The notes under the pieces are model-generated. The model had not been told where the DNA came from and made no database searches. It was given only the letters and a program-made list of their open reading frames with translations. A stretch of DNA of 64,000 nucleotides from Piscinibacter sp047602365 (GTDB lineage Bacteria; Pseudomonadota; Gammaproteobacteria; Burkholderiales; Burkholderiaceae_C), in assembly GCA_047602365.1 (NCBI GenBank), contig JASGHM010000002.1, positions 1,178,001 to 1,242,000 on the forward strand, written 5' to 3'. This document shows, piece by piece, positions 32,864 through 41,120 of the stretch. Both the position numbers and the translations under genes were made by a program. Position 1 is the first letter of the stretch; each line of letters begins with the position of its first letter.

Positions 32864-33168
32864 AGTCGTTCAACTATCGCTGGCAGCGCTTTGTTCGAGC
32901 CGCAGCAGCCAAGTCGATCGATGTATGGGCCGCCTGAAATGACGTCCTGATAACTCCACTTGGCAGAACGTCTTTCGGGAGCGCGCGAGAGAACAGGCCG
33001 CTCGATGGCCACCACGCAAGCGAGTTGTCGGCGTACTGACCATTGCAAACGTCGCGCCACGACAACGAGTGCGGGTCAGCATGTACGGCGCGAACTCAGG
33101 TGCTCCCCGCCCTGGGAGAGAACGCGGAATTCTGTTGCCAATTCTGTTGCCAGAGCCCCAGAAGAAGA
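32864..33168. other. About 305-bp stretch without a supported gene
   Basis: Only short frames with no ribosome binding site or family motif occur between the LysR stop and the tRNA terminator. The stretch contains a 12-bp tandem duplication at its right end. Its position between a metabolic cluster and the 3' side of a tRNA gene makes it the natural place to look for an attachment site or the remains of an integrase, but I found no direct repeat of the tRNA 3' end in the window. Confidence 0.5.
33128..33151. repeat. Two tandem copies of AATTCTGTTGCC
   Basis: The 12-bp unit occurs at 33128-33139 and again, exactly, at 33140-33151, 18 bp from the tRNA terminator hairpin. It is AT-richer than its surroundings. 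Origin unknown; slipped duplication or part of an integrase-proximal sequence are possibilities. Confidence 0.8.
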
Positions 33169-33201
33169 AACGGGTTAGCTCCTTTTGAGAGCTAACCCGT
33201 T
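33160..33201 (-). terminator. Intrinsic terminator of tRNA-Pro
   Basis: Arms 33169-33181 (AACGGGTTAGCTC) and 33189-33201 (GAGCTAACCCGTT) pair perfectly over 13 bp around a seven-base loop. On the minus strand the stem is followed by TCTTCTTCT, and it lies 8 bp beyond the tRNA 3' end, so it should end tRNA transcription. It could also stop plus-strand transcripts coming from the LysR gene. Confidence 0.85.
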
Positions 33202-33209
33202 GATTTCAT

Positions 33210-33286
33210 TGGTCGGGGTGGCGGGATTCGAACTCGCGACCCCTTGCACCCCATGCAAGTGCGCTACCAGGCTGCGCTACACCCCG
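33210..33286 (-). tRNA. tRNA-Pro (anticodon GGG)
   Basis: Read on the minus strand, the 77 bases fold into a cloverleaf: acceptor CGGGGTG/CACCCCG with A73 and an encoded CCA (33210-33212), D-loop with AGCCTGGTAGC, anticodon stem CTTGC/GCAAG with loop ATGGGGT giving anticodon GGG (codon CCC), and T-arm with GTTCGAATC. The gene follows the merR-like gene of the thrS-pheST-ihfA locus, its usual place in Burkholderiales. The 3' end faces the accessory region, as expected if that region were integrated here. Confidence 0.95.
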
Positions 33287-33329
33287 ACGAAGCTCGGCAT
33301 TATAGCCTGCGCTCGCGCCGGCCCTCGGC

Positions 33330-33776
33330 TCACAGCATCAGCAGCGCGCGGATGGCCAGCAGTTCGTTGCGTACCTCGCCCGGCGCCAGCGCGGCACGAG
33401 GTTCGCTGGCCTCCGGCGCGGCTTCCGCCGATGCAACGGGCTCGTCGAGCGCGTCGCTCATGTCGATGATCTCGTCCGGCTCGTCGTCAGGCGGCAGGGA
33501 CGCCGCAGCGTCGCGCGGCATGCCACCTTCGGACAGCCGGTTGCGTGCACCGCTGATCGTGAAACCCTGTTCGTAGAGCAGCTCGCGGATGCGCCGGATC
33601 AGCAGCACCTCGTGGTGCTGGTAGTAGCGCCGGTTGCCGCGGCGCTTCATCGGCTTGAGCTGGGTGAACTCCTGCTCCCAGTAACGAAGCACATACGGCT
33701 TCACCCCGCACAGCTCACTCACCTCACCGATGGTGAAGTAACGCTTGGCGGGGATGGCTGGGAGCGCTTTCTCCAT
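33330..33776 (-). CDS. MerR-family transcriptional regulator
   Basis: About 148 residues; ATG 33776 preferred (an in-frame start four codons earlier overlaps little sequence of value). The N-terminal MerR DNA-binding domain is clear: RYFTIGEVSELCGVKPYVLRYWEQEFTQLKPMKRRGNRRYYQHHEVLLIRRIRELLYEQGFTI. The C-terminal 60 residues are acidic and low in complexity (DDEPDEIIDMSDALDEPV) with no effector-binding Cys cluster. This small MerR-like protein downstream of ihfA is conserved in betaproteobacteria; its targets are not known to me. It lies 34 bp after ihfA. Confidence 0.9.
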   Translation of the reverse strand: MEKALPAIPAKRYFTIGEVSELCGVKPYVLRYWEQEFTQLKPMKRRGNRRYYQHHEVLLIRRIRELLYEQGFTISGARNRLSEGGMPRDAAASLPPDDEPDEIIDMSDALDEPVASAEAAPEASEPRAALAPGEVRNELLAIRALLML

Positions 33777-33810
33777 CAAAATCAACAAGATCCCTAGAGA
33801 AAGCTAGACT

Positions 33811-34173
33811 TTACTCGAACTCTTCCCCCGCAGGTATGTCGCCTTGCACGACTCCCTTGAGTTTGTGGCTGGCGTGGAAGGTCACGACGTTGCGGGCCTT
33901 GATCGGGATCGCCTCGCCGGTGCGCGGGTTCCGCCCGGGCCGGGGCGCCTTGCGGCGGATGTTGAAGTTGCCGAAGCTCGACAGCTTGACGTCCTCGCCC
34001 TTCACCAGCGTGCCGTGGATGATCTCGAAGAAGGCTTCGACCATGTCCTTGGACTCGCGCTTGTTCAGCCCGAGGCGTTCGAACAGCAGGTCGGCCAGCT
34101 CGGCCTTGGTGAGCGTCGGCGTCTCGATCGTCGGCAGGACGACACGGTCGCGGGGCTTGTCGTTGTCGTTCAT
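33811..34173 (-). CDS. ihfA: Integration host factor subunit alpha
   Basis: A 120-residue DNA-bending protein; ATG 34173 with GGAG upstream and 11 bp after the pheT stop. The IHF/HU fold is complete: TLTKAELADLLFERLGLNKRESKDMVEAFF, VKLSSFGNFNIRRKAPRPGRNPRTGEAIPIKARNVVTFHASHKLK, with the beta-arm Pro intercalating residue in GRNPRTGE. An N-terminal extension of about 20 residues (MNDNDKPRDRVVLPTIETP) and an acidic tail are common in Burkholderiales IhfA. It pairs with IhfB to bend DNA in recombination, replication and transcription. Gene order pheS-pheT-ihfA is classical. Confidence 0.97.
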   Translation of the reverse strand: MNDNDKPRDRVVLPTIETPTLTKAELADLLFERLGLNKRESKDMVEAFFEIIHGTLVKGEDVKLSSFGNFNIRRKAPRPGRNPRTGEAIPIKARNVVTFHASHKLKGVVQGDIPAGEEFE

Positions 34174-34184
34174 GGGCTCCTGCC

Positions 34185-36611
34185 TCAGCTGCGCAAGCGC
34201 ACGCCCAGCCGCTCGCCGAGCCGAGCGATGACGTCGGCCACGGCCGCGTCGATGCGCTCGTCGGTGAGGGTGCTCTCGTCGTCCAGCAGCTCGAGGCGCA
34301 CGGCCAGGCTGCGTTCGCCTGCGGCCATGTCGGCCGAGGGCGTGGACGGCTTGTAGATGTCGAACAGGCGCGCCGAGCGCACCAGCCCGCCCTGCCCGGC
34401 CGCGATGGCCTGCATCAACGCTGCGTGCGTGACCTGCTCGCCGGCGACGACCGCGATGTCGCGCAGCACGGCCTGCTGGCGCGGCAGCGCCGCGAAGGCC
34501 GGCACGTCGCGCTCGAGCACGGCGTCCAGGTCCAGCTCGAACAGGATCGGCGCCGACGGCAGCTCGTAGCCCTGCCGCCAGCGCGGATGCAGCTCGCCGA
34601 CATGGCCGATCGCACGCCCGTCCAGCTCGACCCGCGCGCAGCGGCCCGGGTGCATGGCCGGGTGCTCGTCGGCGACGAACACGGCGCCACGCGGCGCGAG
34701 CAGTGCCTCGATGTCGCCCTTCAGGTCGAAGAAGTCGGCCGCACGCTCCTTGCTGCCCCACTGCAGCGCGTCGATGCGGCCCCAGGCCAGACCGGCCACG
34801 CGCCGCGGCTGCGCGACCCCGGCGACGGATCGATCGCCGTCGGCGACCGAGGCATCACGCCGGAACACGCGCCCGGTCTCGAAGATGCGCACGCGGCTCG
34901 CCTTGCGTGCCAGGTTGGCCTGCAGCGCCGCGATCAGGCTGCCGAGCAGGCTGGAGCGCATCACCGCCAGCGGGCTGGCGATCGGGTTGAGCACGCGGAT
35001 CGGATCGGCATTGCCGGCGAGCTCGTGCTCCCAGCGTTCCTCGACGAAGCTGAAGCTGATCGTCTCCTGGTAGCCCAGCCCGGCCAGCGTGTGGCGCACC
35101 GCGCTCAGGCCCCGCTGCGCCTCGGTGCGCACACGGGCCGTCACCGGCGCCAGCGGCGGCGTGTCGGGCAGCTGGCGGTAGCCGATCACACGCGCCACCT
35201 CCTCGATCAGGTCTTCCTCGATCTTCAGGTCGAAGCGCCCTGACGGCGGCGTCACCGTCAGGGCGCCGGGCTCGCTCGTGAACTGCAAGCCCAGGCGGGT
35301 CATCACGCCCTCGCACTGCGCCTGCGTGACCGGCATGCCGATGACCTTGGCCGCGCGCGCGACGCGCAGGCGCACCGGCTCGGCCTTCGGCAGCGCCAGC
35401 ACCTGGTCGTCCATCGGGCCGGCCTCGCCGCCACAGATGTCGATGATCAGCTGCGTGATGCGCTCGATGTGTTCGACGGTCTGCGCCGGGTCGACGCCGC
35501 GCTCGAAGCGGTGGCCGGCATCGGTCGCGAAGTTGTAGCGGCGCGAGCGGCCGGCCACAGCCTCCGGCCACCAGAACGCCGCCTCGACGTAGACGTTGCG
35601 CGTCGCATCGGACACCGCGGTGGACTCGCCACCCATGATGCCGGCCAGCGACTCGACCGCTTGGTCGTCGGCGATCACGCCGACCTTGTCGTCGACCTCG
35701 ATGGTGTTGCCGTTGAGCAGCTCCAGCGTCTCGCCGGCGCGGCCCCAGCGCACCGTCAGGCTGCCGTGGATCTTGTCGAGGTCGAAGATGTGCGAGGGCC
35801 GGCCGTACTCGAACATCACGTAGTTCGAGATGTCGACCAGCGCGGTGACCGAACGCTGGCCGCAACGCGCCAGGCGATCGACCATCCAGGCCGGGGTCTT
35901 GGCCGTCGTGTCGACACCGCGCACGATGCGGCCCGAGAAGCGGCCGCACAGGTCGCTGGCCTCGACCTTCACCTTCAGCTTCGCGTCGTGCGACGGCCGG
36001 ACCGGCGGGAAGCTCACCTGCTTCAGCGGCGCACCGGTCAGCGCAGCCACCTCGCGTGCGATGCCGTAGACGCTCAGGCCATGCGCCAGGTTGGGCGTCA
36101 GCTTCAGCGTCAGGATGGTGTCGTCGAGCCGCAGGTGCTCGCGGATGTCGACGCCCACGGTCGCCGTGTCGTCGAGGATCAGCAGCCCGCCATGGTCTTC
36201 GGAGAGCTTCAGCTCGCGCGCCGAGCACAGCATGCCCTGGCTCTCGACGCCGCGCAGCTTGCCGAGCTTGATCACGAAGGGCTTGCCGTCCGCTTTGTCG
36301 TCATCCGCGGGGGGCAGCTGTGCGCCGACCAGCGCGCAGGGCACACGGATGCCGGCCCGCACGTTGGGCGCACCGCAGACGATTTGCAGCGTCGTGCCGG
36401 TGCCGGCGTCGACCTCGCAGACCTTGAGCTTGTCGGCGTTGGCGTGCTGCGTCACCGACAGCACCTGCGCGACGACCACGCCGCTGAACGGCGGCGCGGC
36501 CGGGCGAGCCTCTTCCACCTCCATGCCGGACATGGTCAGCAGCTCGGACAGTTCGGCGCTGGAGATCGGCGGATTGCAGAACTCGCGCAGCCAGGATTCG
36601 GGGAACTGCAT
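34185..36611 (-). CDS. pheT: Phenylalanine-tRNA ligase beta subunit
   Basis: An 808-residue subunit. N-terminal MQFPESWLREFCNPPISSAELSELLTMSGMEVE, tRNA-binding (EMAP-like) domain about 40-150 (VVAQVLSVTQHANADKLKVCEVD), B3/B4 editing domain, B5 domain (LRVARAAKVIGMPV...), catalytic-like core (YQETISFSFVEERW) and the C-terminal anticodon-binding ferredoxin-like domain (LPRQQAVLRDIAVVAGEQVTHAALM). Length is usual. With PheS it forms the (alpha-beta)2 enzyme charging tRNA-Phe and editing Tyr-tRNA-Phe. The gene starts 13 bp after the pheS stop; ihfA follows. Confidence 0.97.
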   Translation of the reverse strand: MQFPESWLREFCNPPISSAELSELLTMSGMEVEEARPAAPPFSGVVVAQVLSVTQHANADKLKVCEVDAGTGTTLQIVCGAPNVRAGIRVPCALVGAQLPPADDDKADGKPFVIKLGKLRGVESQGMLCSARELKLSEDHGGLLILDDTATVGVDIREHLRLDDTILTLKLTPNLAHGLSVYGIAREVAALTGAPLKQVSFPPVRPSHDAKLKVKVEASDLCGRFSGRIVRGVDTTAKTPAWMVDRLARCGQRSVTALVDISNYVMFEYGRPSHIFDLDKIHGSLTVRWGRAGETLELLNGNTIEVDDKVGVIADDQAVESLAGIMGGESTAVSDATRNVYVEAAFWWPEAVAGRSRRYNFATDAGHRFERGVDPAQTVEHIERITQLIIDICGGEAGPMDDQVLALPKAEPVRLRVARAAKVIGMPVTQAQCEGVMTRLGLQFTSEPGALTVTPPSGRFDLKIEEDLIEEVARVIGYRQLPDTPPLAPVTARVRTEAQRGLSAVRHTLAGLGYQETISFSFVEERWEHELAGNADPIRVLNPIASPLAVMRSSLLGSLIAALQANLARKASRVRIFETGRVFRRDASVADGDRSVAGVAQPRRVAGLAWGRIDALQWGSKERAADFFDLKGDIEALLAPRGAVFVADEHPAMHPGRCARVELDGRAIGHVGELHPRWRQGYELPSAPILFELDLDAVLERDVPAFAALPRQQAVLRDIAVVAGEQVTHAALMQAIAAGQGGLVRSARLFDIYKPSTPSADMAAGERSLAVRLELLDDESTLTDERIDAAVADVIARLGERLGVRLRS

Positions 36612-36624
36612 GGGTCTTGGATGT

Positions 36625-37680
36625 TCAGTTGAACTGCGACAGGAAGCGCAGGTCGTTCTCGAAGAACAGGCGCAGGTCGTTGACGCCGTAGCGCAGCATG
36701 GTCAGCCGGTCCGGCCCCATGCCGAAGGCGAAGCCGATGTGGCGCTCCGGGTCGAGGCCGAAGTTGCGCACCACGTTCGGATGCACCTGGCCCGAGCCGG
36801 CCACCTCCAGCCACTTGCCCTTCAGCGGGCCGCTGGCGAAGGCGATGTCGATCTCGGCGCTCGGCTCGGTGAACGGGAAGAACGATGGGCGGAAGCGCAG
36901 TTCCAGTTCGTCGGTCTCGAAGAAGCGGCGGCAGAAATCGGTGAAGACGACCTTCAGGTCCTTGAAGCTGACGTTCTCGCCGATCCACAGGCCCTCGCAC
37001 TGGTGGAACATCGGCGAGTGCGTCGCGTCGCTGTCGACGCGGTAGGTGCGGCCCGGCGCGATGACGCGGATCTCGGGCATGGCCCGGCCCTCGGCCAGGT
37101 CGCGCGCATGGCGCGCCGCATGCGCCCTGGCATATCGCACCTGCATCGGGCTGGTGTGCGTGCGCAGGTTCAGCCAGCGGCCGTCGGCATCCTTCATGTC
37201 GACGTAGAAGGTGTCCTGCATCGAGCGCGCCGGGTGGTTCTCCGGGCTGTTCAGCGCGGTGAAGTTGTACCAGTCGGTCTCGATCTCAGGGCCGTCGGCG
37301 ACGTCGAAGCCCATCGAGCCGAAGATGGCCTCGATGCGCTCGATGGTGCGCGTCACCGGGTGCAGGCCGCCGATGCCGCGCTGGCGGCCGGGCAGCGTGA
37401 CGTCGAGCGCCTCGGCCTTCAGCTGCGCCTCGAGCTCGGCGCGGCCGAGCGCTTCGCGGCGGTCCTGCAGAAGCGCCTCGACCTGCTGTTTGGCGGCATT
37501 GATCAACGCGCCGCGCGACTTCTTCTCCTCGACCGACAAGGCACCCAGCGCCTTCAGCTGCTCGGTGATGCGGCCGGTCTTGCCGAGGTAGCGCGCCTTC
37601 GCGTTCTCGAGTTCGGCGGGTGTCGTCGCCTGCGCGAAGTCGGCCTTCGCATCGTCGACGAGGGGAGCGAGATCGTTCAT
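36625..37680 (-). CDS. pheS: Phenylalanine-tRNA ligase alpha subunit
   Basis: A 351-residue catalytic subunit; ATG 37680 begins the family N-terminus (MNDLAPLVDDAKADFAQA, a coiled-coil arm). Class II motifs follow: GGLHPVTRTIERIEAIFGSMGFDVADGPEIE, NFTALNSPENHPARSMQDTFYV, LRTHTSPMQVRYAR (motif 2), FRPSFFPFTEPSAEIDI and GFAFGMGPDRLTMLRYGVNDLRLF (motif 3). The residue after the phenylalanine pocket FTEPSAE is as in other bacteria. Separated from rplT by about 110 bp holding a terminator, so pheST may be partly controlled by attenuation. Confidence 0.97.
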   Translation of the reverse strand: MNDLAPLVDDAKADFAQATTPAELENAKARYLGKTGRITEQLKALGALSVEEKKSRGALINAAKQQVEALLQDRREALGRAELEAQLKAEALDVTLPGRQRGIGGLHPVTRTIERIEAIFGSMGFDVADGPEIETDWYNFTALNSPENHPARSMQDTFYVDMKDADGRWLNLRTHTSPMQVRYARAHAARHARDLAEGRAMPEIRVIAPGRTYRVDSDATHSPMFHQCEGLWIGENVSFKDLKVVFTDFCRRFFETDELELRFRPSFFPFTEPSAEIDIAFASGPLKGKWLEVAGSGQVHPNVVRNFGLDPERHIGFAFGMGPDRLTMLRYGVNDLRLFFENDLRFLSQFN

Positions 37681-37712
37681 CGCTTCGGAACCTGGAGAGC
37701 TTTCAACACAAG

Positions 37713-37779
37713 AAAAAAGGCCGCACCAGAGGTCGGCCTTCGAAGCTGAACCTGCCACCGGAGCACCTGGGCGCTCCGG
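37713..37779 (-). terminator. Two hairpins between rplT and pheS, the second an intrinsic terminator
   Basis: On the minus strand, rplT is followed first by a hairpin (arms 37773-37779 and 37758-37764, CCGGAGC/GCTCCGG, eight-base loop), then by AAGGCCG/CGGCCTT (37734-37740 and 37717-37723) running into TTTTTTC. The second is a good intrinsic terminator 33 bp before pheS. E. coli places the pheM-pheST attenuator at the same point; here no clear phenylalanine-rich leader was found, so it may simply reduce read-through. Confidence 0.8.
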
Positions 37780-37791
37780 CAGCGCAGCGGA

Positions 37792-38148
37792 TCAAGCGAG
37801 CTGGGCCTTCACCTTCTCGACGATGCTGCCGAAACCGGCAGGATCGTTGACGGCCATGTCGGCAAGGACCTTGCGGTCGATGTCGATCTGGGCCTTCTTC
37901 AGGCCGGCCATGAACTTGCTGTAGGTGAGTCCCAGGCCCCGGCTCGCCGCGTTGATACGGGCGATCCAGAGCTGACGGAAGACACGCTTCTTGGTACGAC
38001 GGTCACGGTAGGCATATTGCCCGGCCCGCATCACCGCTTCCTTGGCGATGCGGAACACGTTCTTGCGGCGGCCGCGGAAACCCTTGGCCAGTGCCAGAAC
38101 CTTCTTGTGACGAGCGCGGGCGGTGACACCACGTTTGACGCGAGGCAT
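37792..38148 (-). CDS. rplT: 50S ribosomal protein L20
   Basis: A 118-residue basic protein with the L20 sequence from end to end: PRVKRGVTARARHKKVLALAKGFRGRRKNVFRIAKEAVMRAGQYAYRDRRTKKRVFRQLWI and ARINAASRGLGLTYSKFMAGLKKAQI. L20 is an early assembly protein of the large subunit and, in other bacteria, represses its own operon by binding the mRNA upstream of rpmI. It lies 23 bp after rpmI in the infC-rpmI-rplT unit. Confidence 0.98.
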   Translation of the reverse strand: MPRVKRGVTARARHKKVLALAKGFRGRRKNVFRIAKEAVMRAGQYAYRDRRTKKRVFRQLWIARINAASRGLGLTYSKFMAGLKKAQIDIDRKVLADMAVNDPAGFGSIVEKVKAQLA

Positions 38149-38171
38149 TTCTCTTCTCCTTCAGCAGTGGG

Positions 38172-38375
38172 TCAGAGACCGGCGAATGGCAGCATCTGCG
38201 CCATGTGGCCCATGTTGGTCTCGTGCACGGTGACAGCACCACGCAGGTGGCGCTTGTTCTTCGTGGACTTCTTGGTGAGGATGTGGCGCTTGAACGCCTG
38301 GCCCCGCTTGACGGTGCCACCCGGACGCACGCGGAAACGCTTCTTCGCGCTGCTCTTGGTCTTCATTTTGGGCAT
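38172..38375 (-). CDS. rpmI: 50S ribosomal protein L35
   Basis: A 67-residue, very basic protein starting at ATG 38375 after GAAGGAG. Sequence PKMKTKSSAKKRFRVRPGGTVKRGQAFKRHILTKKSTKNKRHLRG matches L35; the tail (AVTVHETNMGHMAQMLPFAGL) is typical for the family. Part of the infC-rpmI-rplT operon, with a 122-bp spacer from infC that could hold the autoregulatory RNA target of L20. Confidence 0.97.
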   Translation of the reverse strand: MPKMKTKSSAKKRFRVRPGGTVKRGQAFKRHILTKKSTKNKRHLRGAVTVHETNMGHMAQMLPFAGL

Positions 38376-38497
38376 GACTGCTCCTTCTCTTGTTGCTGCT
38401 GACAGGCGCCGGTGAAAACACCACCGTCTTGTTGGCCTGCAGCCGCTTCTGACAGCACCCCGGTGACCAGACCGAGGCACTGAACTCTTCGAACTTC

Positions 38498-39046
38498 CTA
38501 CTTCCTTTTCGGCGCCAGCACCATGATCATCTGGCGGCCTTCGAGCTTGGGCATGTGCTCGACGACCGAGACATCCGCCAGTTCGTCGCGGATGCGCTCG
38601 AGCAGCCGCATGCCGATGTCCTGGTGGGTGATCTCGCGGCCGCGATAGCGCAGCGTGACCTTGCCCTTGTCGCCGTCTTCCTCGATGAAGCGGCGCAGGT
38701 TGCGCATCTTGATCTGGTAATCGCCCTCGTCCGTTCCCGGACGGAACTTCACTTCCTTGACTTCGATGACCTTCTGCTTGGCCTTGGCTTCCGCCGCACG
38801 CTTTTGCTCTTGGTACTTGAACTTGCCGTAGTCCATCAGGCGGCACACCGGGGGATCGGCCTGCGCGACGATCTCGACCAGATCGACGTCCAGGTCGCCG
38901 GCCATGCGCAGCGCTTCCTGGATGGGCACGATGCCCAGCGGTTCGTTCTCCGGGCCGTTCAGGCGGACTTCGGGAGCCATGATCTCGCGGTTGAGCCGGT
39001 GCTTGCGCTCGGCGTTCGGAGTACGGCGGTCAGCAAAAGTAGCGAT
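38498..39046 (-). CDS. infC: Translation initiation factor IF-3, apparent ATC start
   Basis: About 182 residues if translation starts at ATC 39046 (IATFADRRTPNAERKHRLNREI...). Upstream there is GAAAGG eight bases before that codon; the first in-frame ATG would be inside the conserved MAPEVRLNG region and too late, and the only other upstream choice is a TTG at 39097 that adds 17 unrelated residues. IF-3 genes of many bacteria use the rare AUU/AUC start so that IF-3 discriminates against its own message. Both domains are present: PEVRLNGPENEPLGIVPIQEALRMA and FRPGTDEGDYQIKMRNLRRFIEEDGDKGKVTLRYRGREITHQDIG with C-terminal EGRQMIMVLAPKRK. Confidence 0.93.
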   Translation of the reverse strand: MATFADRRTPNAERKHRLNREIMAPEVRLNGPENEPLGIVPIQEALRMAGDLDVDLVEIVAQADPPVCRLMDYGKFKYQEQKRAAEAKAKQKVIEVKEVKFRPGTDEGDYQIKMRNLRRFIEEDGDKGKVTLRYRGREITHQDIGMRLLERIRDELADVSVVEHMPKLEGRQMIMVLAPKRK

Positions 39047-39112
39047 GGTTGATACCTTTCGGCGGACTCCAAGGCAAAGGGAAGCCCAACAAAACAAACA
39101 GCGCGCAGCGGG

Positions 39113-41032
39113 TCAACGCTTCTGGCCGACGTCTTCGACGATCTTCGCAAGGAAGTCGCCGAGAGGCATCACACCCAGATCCTGGTTGCCCCGCGCGCGC
39201 ACCGCAACGGCCCCGTTTGCCTTCTCCTTGTCGCCAACGACGAGGATGTACGGGACCTTCTGCAACGAATGCTCGCGGATTTTATAGGTAATCTTCTCGT
39301 TCCGCAAATCGCTGCCAACTCTAAGTCCTTGTTTTTGCAGCGTTTTGACCACCTCCAGCGCGTAGTCGCTCTGGGCGTCGGTGATGTTGAGCACGCTCGC
39401 CTGGCGCGGCGCCAGCCAGGCCGGCAGCGCGCCGGCGTGCTGTTCGACCAGGATGCCGATGAAACGCTCCAGGCTGCCGACGATCGCCCGGTGCAGCATC
39501 ACCGGGTGACGGCGGGAGCCATCTTCTGCGACGTATTCGGCCCCCAGCCGCTCGGCCATCGAGAAGTCGACCTGCATCGTGCCGCACTGCCACTGGCGGC
39601 CGATCGCGTCCTTCAGCGTGTACTCGATCTTCGGGCCGTAGAAGGCGCCGTCACCCGGGGCGATGACGAACTCGACGCCGGAGCGGCGCAGGCTTTCCAT
39701 GAGCGCATGCTCGGCCTTGTCCCAGATCTGATCGGAGCCGATGCGCGCCGCCGGGCGCGTCGCGACCTTGTAGATGATCTCGGTGAAGCCGAAGTCGGCA
39801 TAGACCTTCTGCAGCAGCGCCGTGTAGGTCACGCACTCGTCGAGGATCATGTCCTCGGTGCAGAAGATGTGGCCGTCGTCCTGCGTGAAGCCGCGCACGC
39901 GCATGATGCCGTGCAGGCCGCCGGTCGGCTCGTTGCGGTGGCACTGGCCGAACTCGCCGTAGCGCAGCGGCAGGTCGCGGTAGCTCTTGATGCCCTGCTT
40001 GAAGATCAGGATGTGGCCGGGGCAGTTCATCGGCTTGAGCGCGTAGTCGCGCTTCTCCGATTCGGTCGTGAACATGTTCTCGCGGTACTTGTCCCAGTGG
40101 CCGGTCTTCTCCCACAGCGCCTTGTCGAGCAACTGCGGGCCCTTGACCTCCTGGTAGCCGTTGTCGCGGTAGACGCGGCGCATGTACTGCTCGACCTCCT
40201 GCCACAGCGCCCAGCCCTTGGGATGCCAGAACACCGTGCCCGGCGAATGTTCGTCGAGGTGGAACAGGTCGAGTTCGCGGCCGAGCTTGCGGTGGTCGCG
40301 CTTCTCAGCCTCCTCCAGCATCGTCAGGTACTTCTGCAGGTCGTCCTTGCTCGCCCAGGCGGTGCCGTAGACGCGCTGCAGCATCTCGTTGCGGTGGTCG
40401 CCGCGCCAATAGGCACCGGCCACCTTCATCAGCTTGAAGTGTTTGAGCTTGCCCGTCGACGGCACATGCGGGCCACGGCACAGGTCCTCGAAGGCGCCCT
40501 CGCGGTACAGCGACACGTCCTCGCCGGCAGGGATGCTGGAGATGATCTCGGCCTTGTAGTGCTCGCCGATGCCCTTGAAATACGCCACCGCCTCGTCGCG
40601 CGGCAGCACGCGGCGCTCGACCTTCTCGTCCTTCCTGGCGAGCTCGGTCATCTTCGCCTCGATCGTGGCCAGGTCCTCCGGCGTGAACGGGCGCTTGTAC
40701 GAGAAGTCGTAGTAGAAGCCGTTCTCGATCACCGGCCCGATGGTCACCTGCGCATCGGGGAACAGTTCCTTGACCGCGTAGGCCAGCAGGTGCGCCGTCG
40801 AGTGGCGGATCACCTCCAGGCCGTCGGCGTCCTTGTCGGTCAGGATGGCCAGCGCCGTGTCGGCTTCCATGCGGAAGCTGGTGTCGACGACGCGGGCCGC
40901 ATCACCCTGCCCCACGCGACCGGCGATCGCCGCCTTGGCCAGGCCGGGGCCGATGGACGCGGCCACCTCGGCCACCGTCACCGGGCCGGGAAACTCGCGA
41001 CGCGAACCGTCGGGCAACTGAATCGAGACCAT
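39113..41032 (-). CDS. thrS: Threonine-tRNA ligase
   Basis: About 639 residues (ATG 41032; a GTG directly before is possible). TGS domain at the N-terminus (MVSIQLPDGSRREFPGPVTVAEVAASI), the editing domain with HSTAHLLAYAV and the later zinc-like His/Cys positions, class II motifs (GPQLLDKALWEKTGHWDKY; MNCPGHILIFK with the catalytic Cys; RYGEFGQCHRNEPTGGLHGIMRVRGFTQDDGHIFC; HRAIVGSLERFIGILVE), and the anticodon-binding domain. It charges tRNA-Thr and clears Ser-tRNA-Thr. First gene of the thrS-infC-rpmI-rplT unit; a threonine-rich leader frame and terminator lie directly upstream. Confidence 0.98.
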   Translation of the reverse strand: MVSIQLPDGSRREFPGPVTVAEVAASIGPGLAKAAIAGRVGQGDAARVVDTSFRMEADTALAILTDKDADGLEVIRHSTAHLLAYAVKELFPDAQVTIGPVIENGFYYDFSYKRPFTPEDLATIEAKMTELARKDEKVERRVLPRDEAVAYFKGIGEHYKAEIISSIPAGEDVSLYREGAFEDLCRGPHVPSTGKLKHFKLMKVAGAYWRGDHRNEMLQRVYGTAWASKDDLQKYLTMLEEAEKRDHRKLGRELDLFHLDEHSPGTVFWHPKGWALWQEVEQYMRRVYRDNGYQEVKGPQLLDKALWEKTGHWDKYRENMFTTESEKRDYALKPMNCPGHILIFKQGIKSYRDLPLRYGEFGQCHRNEPTGGLHGIMRVRGFTQDDGHIFCTEDMILDECVTYTALLQKVYADFGFTEIIYKVATRPAARIGSDQIWDKAEHALMESLRRSGVEFVIAPGDGAFYGPKIEYTLKDAIGRQWQCGTMQVDFSMAERLGAEYVAEDGSRRHPVMLHRAIVGSLERFIGILVEQHAGALPAWLAPRQASVLNITDAQSDYALEVVKTLQKQGLRVGSDLRNEKITYKIREHSLQKVPYILVVGDKEKANGAVAVRARGNQDLGVMPLGDFLAKIVEDVGQKR

Positions 41033-41044
41033 CACAGACTCCGA

Positions 41045-41075
41045 AAAGCAAAAAGGCGCGGACCGTGCCGCGCCT
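41045..41075 (-). terminator. Intrinsic terminator/attenuator 13 bp ahead of thrS
   Basis: On the minus strand AGGCGCGG (41068-41075) pairs with CCGCGCCT (41054-41061) around a six-base loop, followed by TTTTTGCTTTT. An intrinsic terminator between a leader frame and the start codon of the gene it precedes is the mark of transcription attenuation. It might instead end transcripts of the lipoprotein gene upstream. Confidence 0.75.
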
Positions 41076-41120
41076 CGAATGAACAGGGACGAGAGGAAAA
41101 GGTCGACGCGCGCAGCTCCG

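Noticed and set aside
32870..33178. Short frames near the tRNA as an integrase remnant
   Set aside because: I could not identify tyrosine-recombinase motifs (R..HxxR..Y) in any frame.
37681..37770. A 29-codon frame ahead of pheS with two adjacent Phe codons as a phe leader peptide
   Set aside because: The Phe codons are just the terminator T-tract, there is no ribosome site, and Phe is not enriched elsewhere in it.
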